Part shown: positions 53,565 through 64,000 of the stretch, one piece after another
Layout: the number at the start of each line of letters is the position of its first letter
Numbering within the stretch: position 1 is the first letter of the stretch
Assembly (NCBI GenBank): GCA_036346375.1
Contig: CM070515.1
Coordinates: forward strand, 13,538,423 to 13,602,422
From: Guadua angustifolia
Taxonomy: Eukaryota > Streptophyta > Magnoliopsida > Poales > Poaceae
DNA length: 64,000 nt
Direction: 5' to 3'
Notes under the pieces: generated by a model
The model's input: only the letters and a program-made list of their open reading frames with translations
What the model was told of the DNA's origin: nothing
Databases searched by the model: none
Program-made: the position numbers and the translations under genes

Positions 53565-55545
53565 CTACTCGTCCTCCTGGCTACGGAGCCTGGCAAGCTT
53601 GTTGGTGACCACGATGTCCAGCTGCGCAGCACGCTCGACGATCTCCTTGCGCTTCTTTGTGGAGACGTTGTGGGCGATCTCAGCACAGTAGGTCCTGTGT
53701 GTAGGAGAGACATTGCATTAGGAAAAGCCCCGCAATTCCAAACTGACATAGGCAACAGATAAGAGTGATGTTGAATCACAGAACAAGCAGCGCCAGCAGG
53801 AATCGGCTTGGTAAGTACATACCTGTTGTGCATCATGAGCAACTCCAGCTCAGACACATTGTGCACCACAAACTTCTTGAATTTGTTAGGAAGGTAGTGC
53901 CTGGTCTTCTTGTCAGAACCATAACCAATGTTGGGCATCAAGGTGCATCCCTTGAACTTCCTCCTGACACGGGAGTCGATACCCTTTGGCCTGCGCCAGC
54001 TTGGCTGCACAATGATAAACAGAAGAGGAAATTAGTCATTGCAAACATGCAAAATAGCATGTTTCATGAGATAATCATGAGAGCTGCATACAACTATGAA
54101 AGTATATCAGGCCACCCCAAAAAAATTCATCACATGCTGACTACATATATATTAGTGATCACAGATGTAGCTGACTAGATATATATTAGTGATCACAGAT
54201 GTAGCAACATGCCAACACTCACAGAAGTAGTACCATAATCCATCCATGGAACAGAAGGAAAACTCAATATCAACAGCGCAAAATAAAATTAGCAAAGTAA
54301 CGGTAAGTACATAGTCTTATTTAAGCTAGAGTCAGGCTAACAATTTAAAAAGGTTTAAACTCAAGAACACTTGCACCACGCACACAATACAAAAAGGCTT
54401 CAGTACCTCCAACTGATTTTACATATACAATTAGAAGCTTGCTAAAATGGACACAAGAAATGGTTATCTTGCACGAATGAAGTGAGTCCTTGTTGTCCTA
54501 ACTCCTACACGACAGCAGCTCTCCTGTATTCAAGCCAAAGACCTATTTGCTAAAGCCTAAAAGCGAGCATACTTCAAATCAAAAACAAAACCACAAACTA
54601 TTGCAATACAGTATTTTCATTCAAAAACTCTAATATCAGAAAATATGAATAGAAGCACTAAACCACAAAATAACAGGTTGTCTTACACAAATGGCAATAT
54701 GTCATCCCATGTCTCAATGTACTGGTAAACGACCACAGCAGTACTAGGAATTAGACTCCAAAGTTGCATCAAATAACAGTTTCTCAGTAGAACCCTAAGG
54801 TTCATTGTCTATTGCAACCCCAGAATTCCCCAGAATTCAAGGATGGTAAAAGCTATCATAGTCTAAAACATCAGGCAGTAGGGTGAATTTAATTTTCATA
54901 AAAGCATAGACAAATGAAAGGAAACTACATTCAGCTACGGCAAAAATGATATCAATTTTGATGGACAAAGTACCAAAATCTAGTCATCACAGAGCCAAAT
55001 GCTCCCTTGTATCGAAACAGAAACCATTGTCCCAATCCCAAATCAAGTGTGCCATCTTGGTAGTTGCAAGACGAATAATCATGGGATGGGAGCCCAACTC
55101 ACAACCTATCCCCAAGCAGTAAACATACCACACATTTGCTGTAACCAAGTAACATCATAGTTCAGTAACTTATTTGTGCTACTGTGTATACCAAGATCAC
55201 CAGGGCACTAAGGTACAACAAATCGGCACTCATATTCATCAACAATAACGCTTACTTCATGATGCGGGAGAAACACATCCATCGTATACTAAAACTGAAC
55301 AGCAAGAGTCTACCGATGCAACCAATGAACAGGACTGAGCGAGGCAGCGTGACCTCAACTACACGTAGATTTGTGCGCCAAGAAGAAGGCAGCAACGGCG
55401 ACGGCCAAAGATTCCATTCCAGAGGAGAAACAAAAAAAAAGTGCAAATTTGTCACCTTGAGGCACTTGTAGCGGTCGCTCTGGGGCCTCTTGAACTGCTT
55501 GACCCGCTTCTTCACGATCTTCTTGTTCAGCAGCGGCACCGCCAT
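53565..55545 (-). CDS. RPL32: 60S ribosomal protein L32 (eL32)
   Basis: Three coding exons with GT-AG borders: 55545-55456 (30 codons, MAVPLLNKKIVKKRVKQFKR start), 54004-53823 and 53694-53565 (stop TAG at 53565-53567). Together they make 402 nt, 133 aa, the normal length of plant eL32. Conserved blocks are intact: SWRRPKGIDSRVRRKFKG, PNIGYGSDKKTRHYLPNKFK, FVVHNVSELELLMMHNR, CAEIAHNVSTKKRKEI and the acidic end SQEDE. The protein is a structural part of the cytosolic 60S subunit. Introns are 54005-55455 (1451 bp, long for such a gene) and 53695-53822 (128 bp). A further intron lies in the 5'UTR (55556-55646). No frame defects. This is the best-supported host gene here and is expected to be highly and constitutively expressed. 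Confidence 0.97.
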
Positions 55546-55700
55546 CTCTTCTGATCTGCCGCCAAAAAAACAGCAACAACACGCGGAGTTGAGACGATAT
55601 CCACGAGGTAACAAGCAAGAAAACTAGCGGCAAAAAATCTTGGTACCTGCGGATCGGAGCACACCGAGATAGGACGGGACGGGGCGACGGGGAGAAGCGC
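55546..55700 (-). other. RPL32: 5'UTR of RPL32 with its own intron
   Basis: On the minus strand an exon ends CCGCAG at 55647, followed by GTACCAAG, and a T-rich tract leads to GGCGGCAG before ATCAGAAGAG and the ATG. This gives an intron at 55556-55646. A leader intron just before the ATG is common in plant ribosomal protein genes and tends to raise expression. The transcription start is estimated only. Confidence 0.65.
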
Positions 55701-55742
55701 GAGTCGGCGGCTGGGGAGGCGCTCGAGGGATGGGGAAGGGGT

Positions 55743-55948
55743 CTTATACGGCTAAAACCCTAGCGAATGGCCTGTGATCAGATCGACGGCTAGGATCGAG
55801 GATACTGTGACCGGACAGTGAGATCAACTTCTACGGGCAAGTATACATTCGGCCCGCGACTGTGAGGGAGTACTCGCGGGCAAGCAACAAATGGGCCGAG
55901 TCGGTATTACAAACTGGGCTAGATCTGCCCTGAAGGCACGTTGGCCCA
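55743..55948 (-). promoter_or_regulatory. RPL32: RPL32 promoter: TATA box, telo-box and site II motifs
   Basis: On the minus strand TATAAG is at 55743-55748. The telo-box AAACCCTA (plus-strand reading) is at 55755-55762, just upstream of it. TGGGCC/TGGGCT site II motifs are at 55892-55897 and 55915-55920 (plus-strand reading), and GGCCCA is at 55943-55948. The telo-box plus site II combination is a known hallmark of plant translation-apparatus gene promoters, recognised by Myb-like/Pur-alpha and TCP factors. Confidence 0.8.
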
Positions 55949-56139
55949 AAGCATTCAGGGTTCCTAGCTGCCAGGCCACCTTCTTCTTCTTCAGCATCTT
56001 CTTTTTCTTCAGCATCTTCGTCTCCTTTGGTGAGGTTGCACTTTCCTTGAAATAAAAGAATGCGAGTTCATAATCAAAATTGTTCAATCAATACGTAAAG
56101 GACCGTTACTTCGCAAGATCTACGTCTCGAGACATTTTA

Positions 56140-56395
56140 GCGTGTTTGGTTCCCTATCCGCCGCGAGCGCGGCTCGCTCGGGCCTGGCCCACGGGAAACG
56201 CCATCGCGAGGCTTCTCCGCGCGTGCAGGCTAGCGCTCGCTTTTTAGCCAATGTTGCATCGCTTGAGCCAAGCCCGCATCGCTGGAGCCAGGCAACCAAA
56301 CGCGCTCGCGTGAGCCAGGCAACCAAACGCGCTCGCGTTCGCGATCAATGCATCGCTGGAGTCTGACTCGCGGGAACAGGATACCAAACAGCGCC
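56140..56395. mobile_element. Tourist-like MITE near the RPL32 promoter
   Basis: The ends GCGTGTTTGGTTCCCTATCC and GGATACCAAACAGCGCC are inverted, and both flanks are TTA (56137-56139 and 56396-56398), the PIF/Harbinger target duplication. The interior is unusually GC-rich, with a 27-bp tandem duplication (56285-56310 and 56312-56337, GAGCCAGGCAACCAAACGCG). Confidence 0.8.
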
Positions 56396-56566
56396 TTAGG
56401 AAGCCGGTGTTGTCCTAGCGTCTCATGGTCAGACGGTCAATGATACCTTTTTGGTTGTTGGAAGGAAGGGATTTTCCAAACGAGTGGTTTTTATACGTAC
56501 GTATGTAACCGGATGCACTATCATAGAGACTTAGACCACTCAAGTGCACTGAGATCGGTGCTGCAT

Positions 56567-57258
56567 TTAGGATAAAAACGGATCGGATAATTTTCAATTG
56601 ATCCGAATAATTTTCAGATATAGATTCTATCGAATCAAATATTTGTCAGATAGTATCGGATCGGAAACAGATATGGATTTGGATCCGGATAATTTGGAGA
56701 TTTATAGGCCGAATTATCCGCATAGCTAGGCAAAGGATACTCTTTTGACCAAAAAGGTTTCTGGATTTCAAAATCGTTTTCTAATTTAATTAATGTATAA
56801 ATCAAATTTAATTTTTTAAAATTGGCACACCAACTTCAAAAATTATCAAATTTTTTACAAAGCTTCCGACACAATCTAACATTTTTTAAAAAATATTTTA
56901 AAGATTTTATCGGCTTTTAAATTTTATTAAAAATTCAAACACTATTGCCCTTAATAGAAAAATATTCTAAATAAGTAGTTAAAAATGCATAAAACTCATA
57001 AATACATAATTTATTGTTTTCAACATAATTCAACAAAGAATACAAATCTTAGGTCATTACATATTCTTCATAAATGTTTAGAGCAAATAAACTAGTTGCT
57101 TTTTTTCATTTTGTGTGTATAATTTGAAGGGTTTTCATGTTCTATAAATATTTGTGATCATATTCGTTTCGATTCGTATTCACTCTGTATCTGTATTCGA
57201 TATTATTCGTATTTAGACAAAGCCATTATCCATGTGTATCTAATCCGTCTTCATCCCT
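56567..57258. mobile_element. hAT-like non-autonomous element
   Basis: The left end TTAGGATAAAAACGGATCGG and the inverted right end AGGGATGAAGACGGATTAG match. The flanks TGCTGCAT (56559-56566) and TGCTGCAC (57259-57266) form an 8-bp target duplication with one change. The subterminal regions are rich in GGATCGGAT and ATTCGTATTCG words. No coding sequence. Confidence 0.65.
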
Positions 57259-57266
57259 TGCTGCAC

Positions 57267-58023
57267 ATGAGGGACAAAAGGTGTGGGAAACGGTGTGCAA
57301 TTAGGGCTTATTTGGGAGTAAAGAGAGGCTAGGATCCTGGCTTATCACCAGGGGAGAACTTTGTATGTGTTGTGTTTGGATGCAAGGCAGGCCTAGAAAA
57401 ACCTCTCGATGCATCATAAATTTCCAACTCGAAACTCTTGACCCACGAGGAGATAAAGATACACCTCTCGATGCATCATAAATTTCCTCATCTCTCCTCT
57501 CTCACGCGAGTCACGACACTGCATCTCCGTCTTTGTTCCATGTGCCACCTCGCCGCAGGCACCTCCTCCATGTGCAACCTCGAAGATGGCTTCTTTTTAC
57601 CACCTCCAAGAGCCCTGATGCAACTCCAATGGCAAGCAAAAAATGGAGAAAGAGAGGAAGGTGTTGATGATGGCGCTCGCAATGGGGGTTAAACAGTGGT
57701 TGTCGATCTTCTGGTGGTGGTCTTCGTCGAGCCGACGCCGAGTCGCTGACACAACTAGTTTCAAATGACGCCTCCGCCAGCTAGAGCTCTCTACGTTGAC
57801 CATTGCAAGCTCGTTTCACCTCCCTACCTCCGTCCCAACTCCGGCCACATCTGCTTCTTCTGCTAGTGAGCTCCTTAAGCTTCTCATCCTCTGAGAACCA
57901 GTCAATCCATTACCGTCATGGATCCACCGTTGCCATTGATCGGAATTTCATGGGTGCTAGGGATTTTTTATGAGATTATTGTTATCGTGCATCCATTCTT
58001 TCCATAAAATCCTACATGGGTGC
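57267..58023. other. Intergenic with a 24-bp direct repeat
   Basis: ACCTCTCGATGCATCATAAA with its flanking bases occurs at 57401-57425 and again at 57463-57487. GC-rich short ORFs follow (57438-57692 plus, 57488-57682 minus) with no known domain. No gene supported. Confidence 0.45.
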
Positions 58024-58266
58024 TAAGGGTCTGTTTATTTTAGTTTTTGATTCTAGATTCTGGACCTCTGGCTCCAAAAGAAAAATAAAAAACAAACAAT
58101 TATATTATAAAATCCGATTATCACAATCCAACCCACCCATACATACTAGAATCCACAATTCACTTCATATGTACTTTTTGATTCTAACTTTTGAAAAGTA
58201 CTTCTCTACAATCACAATCTAGAATTAGTTTTTAAAGAATTCATAACTGAAACAAATAGGCGCTTA
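58024..58266. mobile_element. MITE with TAAG...CTTA ends
   Basis: The left end TAAGGGTCTGTTTATTTTAG pairs imperfectly with the right end CTGAAACAAATAGGCGCTTA. The inside repeats GATTCTAGATTCTGG / TCTAGAATTAG-type words. Non-coding; the ends resemble those of the MITE at 6399-6696. Confidence 0.55.
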
Positions 58267-60200
58267 GCCTGCGGTGGAAATCCCTTCACCCAAACAAAGC
58301 CTTATCGGGGAAAGAGTTCGATTCTACGCCGGTTCATCTTACTCTCTCTCTCTCTCTCTCCCCACCTCCGGCGAACCGCGTCATGGACGGAGCCCGCACG
58401 AGAGTACGCGCCGTCGCGGCCACGAAACACTTCGTCGTCTCGCCAGATCCGAGCAAGATTAAGAGGACCCCAAAACATGCACAATCCTTCTCCTTCCCCA
58501 ATCTTTGCTGCAGTAAGAAAAATGGCACAAAACGTTAGATTTTCACAAACGTTTTCGGATCCAAATTTTGCACATTTTCGAATCCACATGAGGCAAAAGA
58601 AGGGAAATTTGTTCAAATTTTGGGATATTGATCCGGTCTGAACATATTCAATCCAAGAGGTAGAATACAAAAATCAATTCCAATTCGCAAAAAAAAATCA
58701 CAACCGGGTGGTGCACAACCCCGTGGATGAAGAAGCCGCCGGATCCGTTTTACCTGTTGCCCGCCGCCGCGCGTGTCATCGGATCCGAGCCTGGCGTCGC
58801 CGGCCCGGAAGGAGGAGGCAGCTGCCGAATCCGGGCGTACCGGACGCGAGAGACAGAGAGAGAAACGAGAGCCGAGTGATGAGAGCCACCGACAGAGAGA
58901 GAGAGAGGTGAGATCTCGTGCATGCATGGGGCCAGGGGCCACGCCCTGTAAGGCTGTAACCACCTGCTAGTAGGATAAGGTCCCATGCCGGGGACTGCCA
59001 TCTTAATCAATTTTCATTCATATGCACCGTTGATCGAGAAGACAAACAGTCTACAATGTTTTGTTAAGTAGATAATCGGTAAAGTATTTTCGCTACAGTA
59101 CTTTACAAAGACATATGTCATTATTTTGTTACCGACGATCTACGTACAACTTCTAAAATTACTATCAATAAATAACTATATTAGATATCTTCCCCTACCG
59201 CTAACGTTGGAATCCACTGTTTTTTTGGTCTCATCATCTCTTTTTTATAAATCTAGTCTTGTCATGTGCGGATTTGTAAATTTACTTCCAACCACGCATA
59301 GGGAGTATAGAAAACCGACGGAGCTCGACCGACTATAGTAGCATTGTGGTTCACCACGAGTCCACGACAGGGGCGCTTTCGCACTGCCCGAGAGTGGTAG
59401 GAAGCTCTTGTCGTGCTCGCCCACATGTTGCCGTGGGACCGATATCCTCCCATGCTTCACGGGCGCAGTAGATGATATGTGTCGCTTGTCACGTCTTTTA
59501 TGATGAGGAAGAGGTCAAAATTTATACATTCACGTGAAAAAAAGCTAGGTTTAAAAAAATGACAGGCTACAAAAGCAACGCGTTCCAGACGTCTTCTTTC
59601 GTTCTCCAAACATACTTTCTGTCACGCTGGTCACATTCGAACGTCTCAAAGAGTATGTCCACGTTCTTCTTTGTATTCCGGTGTTCTCGAATAATTACGG
59701 GTCTGACTGATGCTGTTTCTCGCGGCCTGCGCCATCCATACCGTGTGTACCAGCTGTTACAGCTGGTCCACCCTTTTTTCTGCGCAGTAAAGCTTGGTCC
59801 TACGAACTTGCCAAGGTCCGTGCGAGGCCGGAGCGCGATACAGCATATTCCGACTTGGAGACGACAAACATATATACCGACACACGCAGCGGCCACCGGC
59901 CGTCTGAGACATGCATGTGTGTGGTATACTTGTGCTAACAAAGCTAGGCAAAACTGGAGGAGCCTAAAGGACTAGATTATTTTTTTAATTAAAATGAGAA
60001 AATGATAAGCTAAATTAATACAAACATAGTCTTATGCAATCTAAATTCGTACTTAAATAGAAGAGAAATAAAGATGAGCACAACGAAGCGCCCCTTGACA
60101 AGGCTACCCTCGTGCTTGTTGTCTTCTGAAATCAGCCTTCAAACGACCTATTATAAGCGGTTGAATTCGTCATGCTTTCTCTACACCATGGCGGTTAGTG
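58267..60200. other. Intergenic, no gene recognised
   Basis: A (CT)n run at about 58339-58360 and (AG)n runs near 58850-58912 are present. ORFs at 58302-58670 (minus), 58613-58963 (minus), 59559-59975 (plus) and 59567-59941 (minus) overlap in opposite directions and match no family I know. Confidence 0.4.
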
Positions 60201-60558
60201 AAGCAACGGACCGAATGGGTCTCTAGAGCCTAGTTCTAGAAGCGGTTGGGGACACGAACCCCTAACACTTGTAAAAGTCCGATTTTAAATAATAAAAGGA
60301 ATGCATGCCCTACTCTATCGAGAAAGCACGCGTGGGTGGGTTGGTTAGATGGGTGAGGCGTGGAGTCACGAGGAGGAGTGAGAGGTCGTGAGTTCAATCC
60401 ATCCTCATAATATTATTTGTCTTTTGAAGACTTCTATAAACGGTTATAAACCGCTTGTGATCTCGATTTGAAGATTACTCACGATACATGTTCTGCGGTC
60501 TAAAACCGTTTCTAAAAATAGTTTTGAACCGTTTGTGAAGGTTGATTCTGTAATAGTG
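60201..60558. mobile_element. CACTA transposon terminus (fragment)
   Basis: The stretch ends with the inverted CACTA-type TIR: the minus strand reads CACTATTACAGAATCAACC starting at 60558. Inside it, subterminal words (AACCGTTTGTGAAG, AAACGGTTATAAACCGCTTG, AAACCGTTTCTAAA) recur in both orientations, as in CACTA elements. The other end was not found, so this is probably a truncated copy. Confidence 0.6.
60330..60405 (+). other. tRNA-like (SINE-type) segment with Pol III box A and box B
   Basis: TGGTTAGATGGG (60342-60353) fits box A and GAGTTCAATCC (60390-60400) fits box B, 36 bases apart as in tRNA genes and tRNA-derived SINEs. The segment does not fold into a convincing tRNA, and no CCA or terminator was identified. 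It lies inside the CACTA fragment. Confidence 0.45.
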
Positions 60559-61279
60559 ACGCATCTAACGCAGCGATACGTGCAAATTTACATACATGGC
60601 AAGGTGAGGACCACCTGGGCGCGCGTTCGCACGGAGACGGCACATTTGACAGCCATGAGCCATGTGCACACTCGAGAGGTTGCTTGCTAGCTAGGAGCGC
60701 ACTTTGTTACTATTTTGCGGCCGTGGTCAGACACTGCAGGGGTCCAATAGAAATGGCCTCACCAGCTGCCGGGCCCGCTCACACTACAACCATTGCTCAC
60801 TTGATCGCTTTAGTGAGCTAGCTAGCTGTGGAAGCACCTTTTACCTTGACCATGCACATACTACAGTATCACACCATTCGTGCTGCTCGCTCGCGGTGCA
60901 TGAAGTGTAGTTTGGATAAGAAGACTCGGCATATGGCGCGTTTGGGAACGAGGGACTGTGATTGTGAAATTTGCATGTTCCCAAACAGAGCCCTAAGTGA
61001 GCTAGCAATACGAATGAATGAATGAACGCTGGACTTAAGTCGTTTCCTTTCCGTTGATATGACTTCCGATTTAAAAGCTAATCGAGTGGCACGCAGCGGA
61101 CCGTGTCATCGTATACCGAAATGTGCAGGCCAATCACCACTTCGCTCTACACATGCATGCGCTCTAAAATCATGGGAGTACGTACACTGGTAAAGGGCAC
61201 CGCCAGCTTTACGGCAAGCCAGGGTCGGGAAGCAACGTACGGGGCTAATGTTATAGATGCAATGAGACATTTATAGAAT
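60559..61279. other. Intergenic with one tiny inverted repeat
   Basis: At 60935-60994 GGCGCGTTTGGGAAC is followed 27 bases later by its imperfect inverse GTTCCCAAACAGAGCC, a ~60-bp mini foldback. No gene supported. Confidence 0.5.
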
Positions 61280-61459
61280 GATAGATGGAGCTTTTTCTAG
61301 CTCCACACATCCCCGCCGCTTTGCTGTGAGACATTAGAATGTTTAGATGAATCATTTTGTTTATATTTTAGACCAAAATATAAACTTAATTTACTTTATT
61401 TTAGCCTACAAGTTTGAGATCTCGAGAGGTTTGGGATCCGGAGCTACTAAACAAAGCCC
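61280..61459. mobile_element. MITE relic, same family as 6399-6696
   Basis: The block AATTTACTTTATTTTAGCC with AAACATTCTAA-type flanks is the inverse of the block at about 6515-6590. The right end reads TAAACAAAGCCCTAAG. The left end could not be fixed. Confidence 0.5.
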
Positions 61460-61760
61460 TAAGACTGTGTTTGTTTAGGTTAGTCTTGGAGGAAAAGTTG
61501 CTGAAGCTGGAAGAAGTTATTTGGCTCTTTGGAGCTGGATGATGATGGTAATTTTCATAAATAATAATTAAGTTGTAATGGTACGGGGAAGTGGGATTTT
61601 CGAAGCTCATTTAGAGAAGCATCGTTTTCTTGCTTTCTCTTGCGTAGTGCAAATTGGGTTGGAACTTTTCTCTCCGTCTATTTGAAAAATCTTGTTTGTT
61701 TTTGACATCCTAGTGAAGTCTCAAATAAACTCAAGTTCAGCTCAAACAAATACAGCCTAA
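61460..61760. mobile_element. MITE abutting the previous one
   Basis: The left end TAAGACTGTGTTTGTTTAGG pairs with the right end CTCAAACAAATACAGCCTAA. No coding sequence. It begins at the base where the 61280-61459 relic ends. Confidence 0.6.
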
Positions 61761-64000
61761 AAAGGGCTCCAGTCTCCCCACAACCTGTCAATGTCACTCC
61801 CGTTGTATTATTCTTTTCTTGTTATATTGTAAATTGATGTAACTTTTATCTTTATATTTTATGTTATTTTGTTGTATTTCAATATTAACATGTGCTAGCT
61901 TACTTTCTTCGTTAACTATCGTAAAATTGTTAAGTAGGCCATCCTTGGATTATTTGATGATATTCCTATAGATATAATTAAGTGCATCTATAACATATTT
62001 ATAAGGGTAGCTATTTAAATATAGAAAAATTATAACGCCAACCCAGAAGAGAAGTACACGCAGGATATAAAGACGTATAAGATTGTAATAGATTTATCAC
62101 TAATAGTTTGTCGACCTTTATATTTAGTGCGGCACAATTTGTAAAACAAACGTACAAAAGTGGTCCGATCGATGATCACCGGCACCGCATGCAACAGGTG
62201 GTTGTGGTTCGGCGTGTTTGGAACGAATCGGGCCAAGTCGGAGGACGACACGGCGGGTTCCTCGTCTCATTGCCCTACCGCTGTACCGCTGTACAAATGA
62301 CGGGCCTTCACGGGGCCGGGCCGGCCACAATAATCGCGTACGGTACGCCATGGATGCGTTCGAGATGTACATCGGTCCAAATCTAACACCCGTGTTCTGC
62401 TCGTAAACCACAAGAAAAAAGAAAAAAAAAAGAAGACAGATGGAATCGGTCGTGTATATGTAGAGTTGTAGACTAGTGCAACAAGCACCTTAGAAAATCT
62501 CTCTCTGAGACGTCGTCGGATCAATGTGAGAGACCATGAACGTTCATTGGATTCATTTGTTTATTTATTTATGCCACAGGAAGATAGCAATTTTGCCGAT
62601 GGAACATACGTCTTACGATCGGTGATATCACTACGTTGGGTTCTCATTACGTACTTATACTTCCCGTAGTCGAATTATTTTCATCGATCGGTAGATACTA
62701 GTAAATAGGACTCTCTCCCGACACCCTAGGTCACAAGTTGGATCGGCAAAGATCACTAGCAATTAACATCGTCACATGCGGATGCAGTGCTCCTTGTTTA
62801 TGACGAGGGACAGTGTTGCCTCGCGGATGAGAAAAAAAAACCTTCCTCTCACTCGTGAATACATGCCATCTAGCTTTTAAATTTTATTTTTAAATATATA
62901 TTATTATACAATTTTAAGATGATTTTTTGCTAGTATGTCCTTATATGCCTCTCCCCTTTTATCTATTTTTAATACTTGTTGGCTCCGAAAAATATGACGA
63001 TTGATTGATCGGCTCAAATACATGCGAAAGCCGGGTTCAAAAGGTTCGAGATGTGCCAGCCAATTTGATACGGCAATCGGCAAGATTGATTGAAAAATTA
63101 CGCTCAAAAGTTAACTAATGTAATAATCGGCAAGAATCTAAACAGCTATAAGAAGCCGATCAAATCAAAGGTAATGATAAATCTAAACATTCTATTAGGA
63201 CTGATTAGATGGTTGATAAAGGTACATTTTTCTTAAGAAGGTAATGCGTAATAAGATCGGAGAAAATCAAACCTAGCGTAATCAGAGAAGATCAACAATC
63301 GGCGATACGCAAGTTTATTGATCTACAATGAATCACAAAATGATCTAAGTTACAAGATTACTCCTAGTCGTTAGGAAAAAGTAAATAAAAGTATATACGA
63401 GTTATTTGATTGGTTGTTATTTTTCTACTTGTCCTTGGTCCCCTTTTATAATGCATCAGCCGATCGTATTTTTCTCCAATGCGTTGCCAACCGTAATCCG
63501 TATCAGCCTTTGTGCAGATAAAATTTCATCTTTGAATCAACATTGGTCGCAATTTTATCTTTTTAACTTAACTTTTCCCTTTTTAACTGATATCTGCTAG
63601 AAATACCAATTTTTATCCTTAGTTGTGACAAATCGATCATGTCTTGCCAAACTTAATTGCCAACAATACTATTAAATACTATAAATTAGAGTAAAATATG
63701 TCATCCAGAGAATGATATTTGATCTAATAAAATAGTTGAAGTCTTATGTATGTATACGTGACAGAAGTGCAATAGCCCACTGTTAAAACCAGGTAAGGCG
63801 ACTGCACTGCACAGAATAGAAACCACACTTGTACTACCAAAATACTACTACTCCAGAGATCCAAAAATAAGCCCATATGATCAAATCAACTACAATAAAA
63901 CACTGTACCACCTAAAACAAACAGCTCAGACACTGTACTACCTAAAAAAACAGCTCAGCTTAACACGTACACCAACAATTTTTTTATTTCAAATGGAAAA
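61761..64000. other. Intergenic; possible LTR-like repeat at 62930-63600
   Basis: No gene is supported. Around 62990-63490 the words AGCCGATC, GATCGGC and AATCGGC recur, and the minus strand has a TATA-like box (CATTATAAAAGGGG, near 63445). This would fit an LTR in minus orientation, but no ends were found. Confidence 0.35.
63901..63958. repeat. 30-bp tandem duplication
   Basis: CACTGTACCACCTAAAACAA... (63901-63930) is repeated as CACTGTACTACCTAAAAAAA... (63931-63958); both end ACAGCTCAG. Confidence 0.9.

Noticed and set aside
55155..55245. Possible box C/D snoRNA in the RPL32 intron (minus strand TTGATGA ... CTGA about 80 bases apart)
   Set aside because: The C box has an atypical first base, no terminal stem or convincing D'/C' boxes were found, and such short words occur by chance in 1.4 kb.

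Overview
This is plant nuclear DNA, almost certainly from a grass (Poaceae). The evidence is the mix of repeats (a Sirevirus-type copia element with its palindromic LTR motifs, MuDR-type MULEs, Stowaway/Tourist/hAT-type MITEs and a CACTA end with subterminal repeats), the GC-rich first exons, and two recognisable grass-like host genes. Species cannot be told from the sequence alone. About 3 to 4 kb is host gene; nearly all the rest that can be recognised is transposable element, much of it nested.

Host genes. (1) 20626-22472, minus: a bHLH transcription factor of the BEE/CIB/BPE type in eight coding exons. Its basic-region exon is 65 nt instead of the 66 nt needed to keep frame, so it is frame-shifted unless a shifted splice acceptor is used. 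(2) 53565-55545, minus: an intact gene for cytosolic ribosomal protein eL32 (RPL32, 133 aa) in three coding exons, with a 5'UTR intron and a promoter carrying a TATA box, a telo-box and site II motifs.

Layout. 1-4589: 5' part of a broken Ty3/gypsy element on the minus strand (RT, protease, gag, leader, probable LTR); the LTR holds a regular array of CACGTG G-boxes. 4590-9263: intergenic, with MITE relics. 9264-10689: solo LTR of a Sirevirus relative. 12783-14566: hAT-like element of ~170-bp tandem repeats, with a hairpin Mutator-type MITE inserted in its left TIR. 14690-15418: Stowaway MITE with a solo LTR inserted in its right TIR. 16.5-18.8 kb: diverged repeats and a minisatellite. 20.6-22.6 kb: bHLH gene, followed by MITEs in its upstream region. 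26646-31228: complete but dead MuDR-type MULE with ~230-bp TIRs and a perfect 9-bp target duplication, also carrying an antisense ORF. 34334-52799: an old copia element whose two LTRs are now 18 kb apart but still share a perfect 5-bp target duplication. Inside it sit an LTR with a CGGACCAAAT array, ~150-bp tandem repeats, a complete 11.3-kb Sirevirus-type copia (38186-49474), and a chain of foldback elements separated by (TA)n tracts. 52.8-56 kb: RPL32 and its promoter. 56-64 kb: Tourist- and hAT-like MITEs, a CACTA terminus with a tRNA-like segment, and unassigned intergenic DNA.

History. Target-site duplications and nesting give relative ages. The outer copia is old (about 30 differences between its 242-bp LTRs by eye). 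The Sirevirus inside it is young (about 5 differences in the first ~280 bp of its LTRs). Every autonomous element in the window is broken by stops, frameshifts or deletion. No CRISPR array, bacterial feature or canonical tRNA/rRNA gene was seen.
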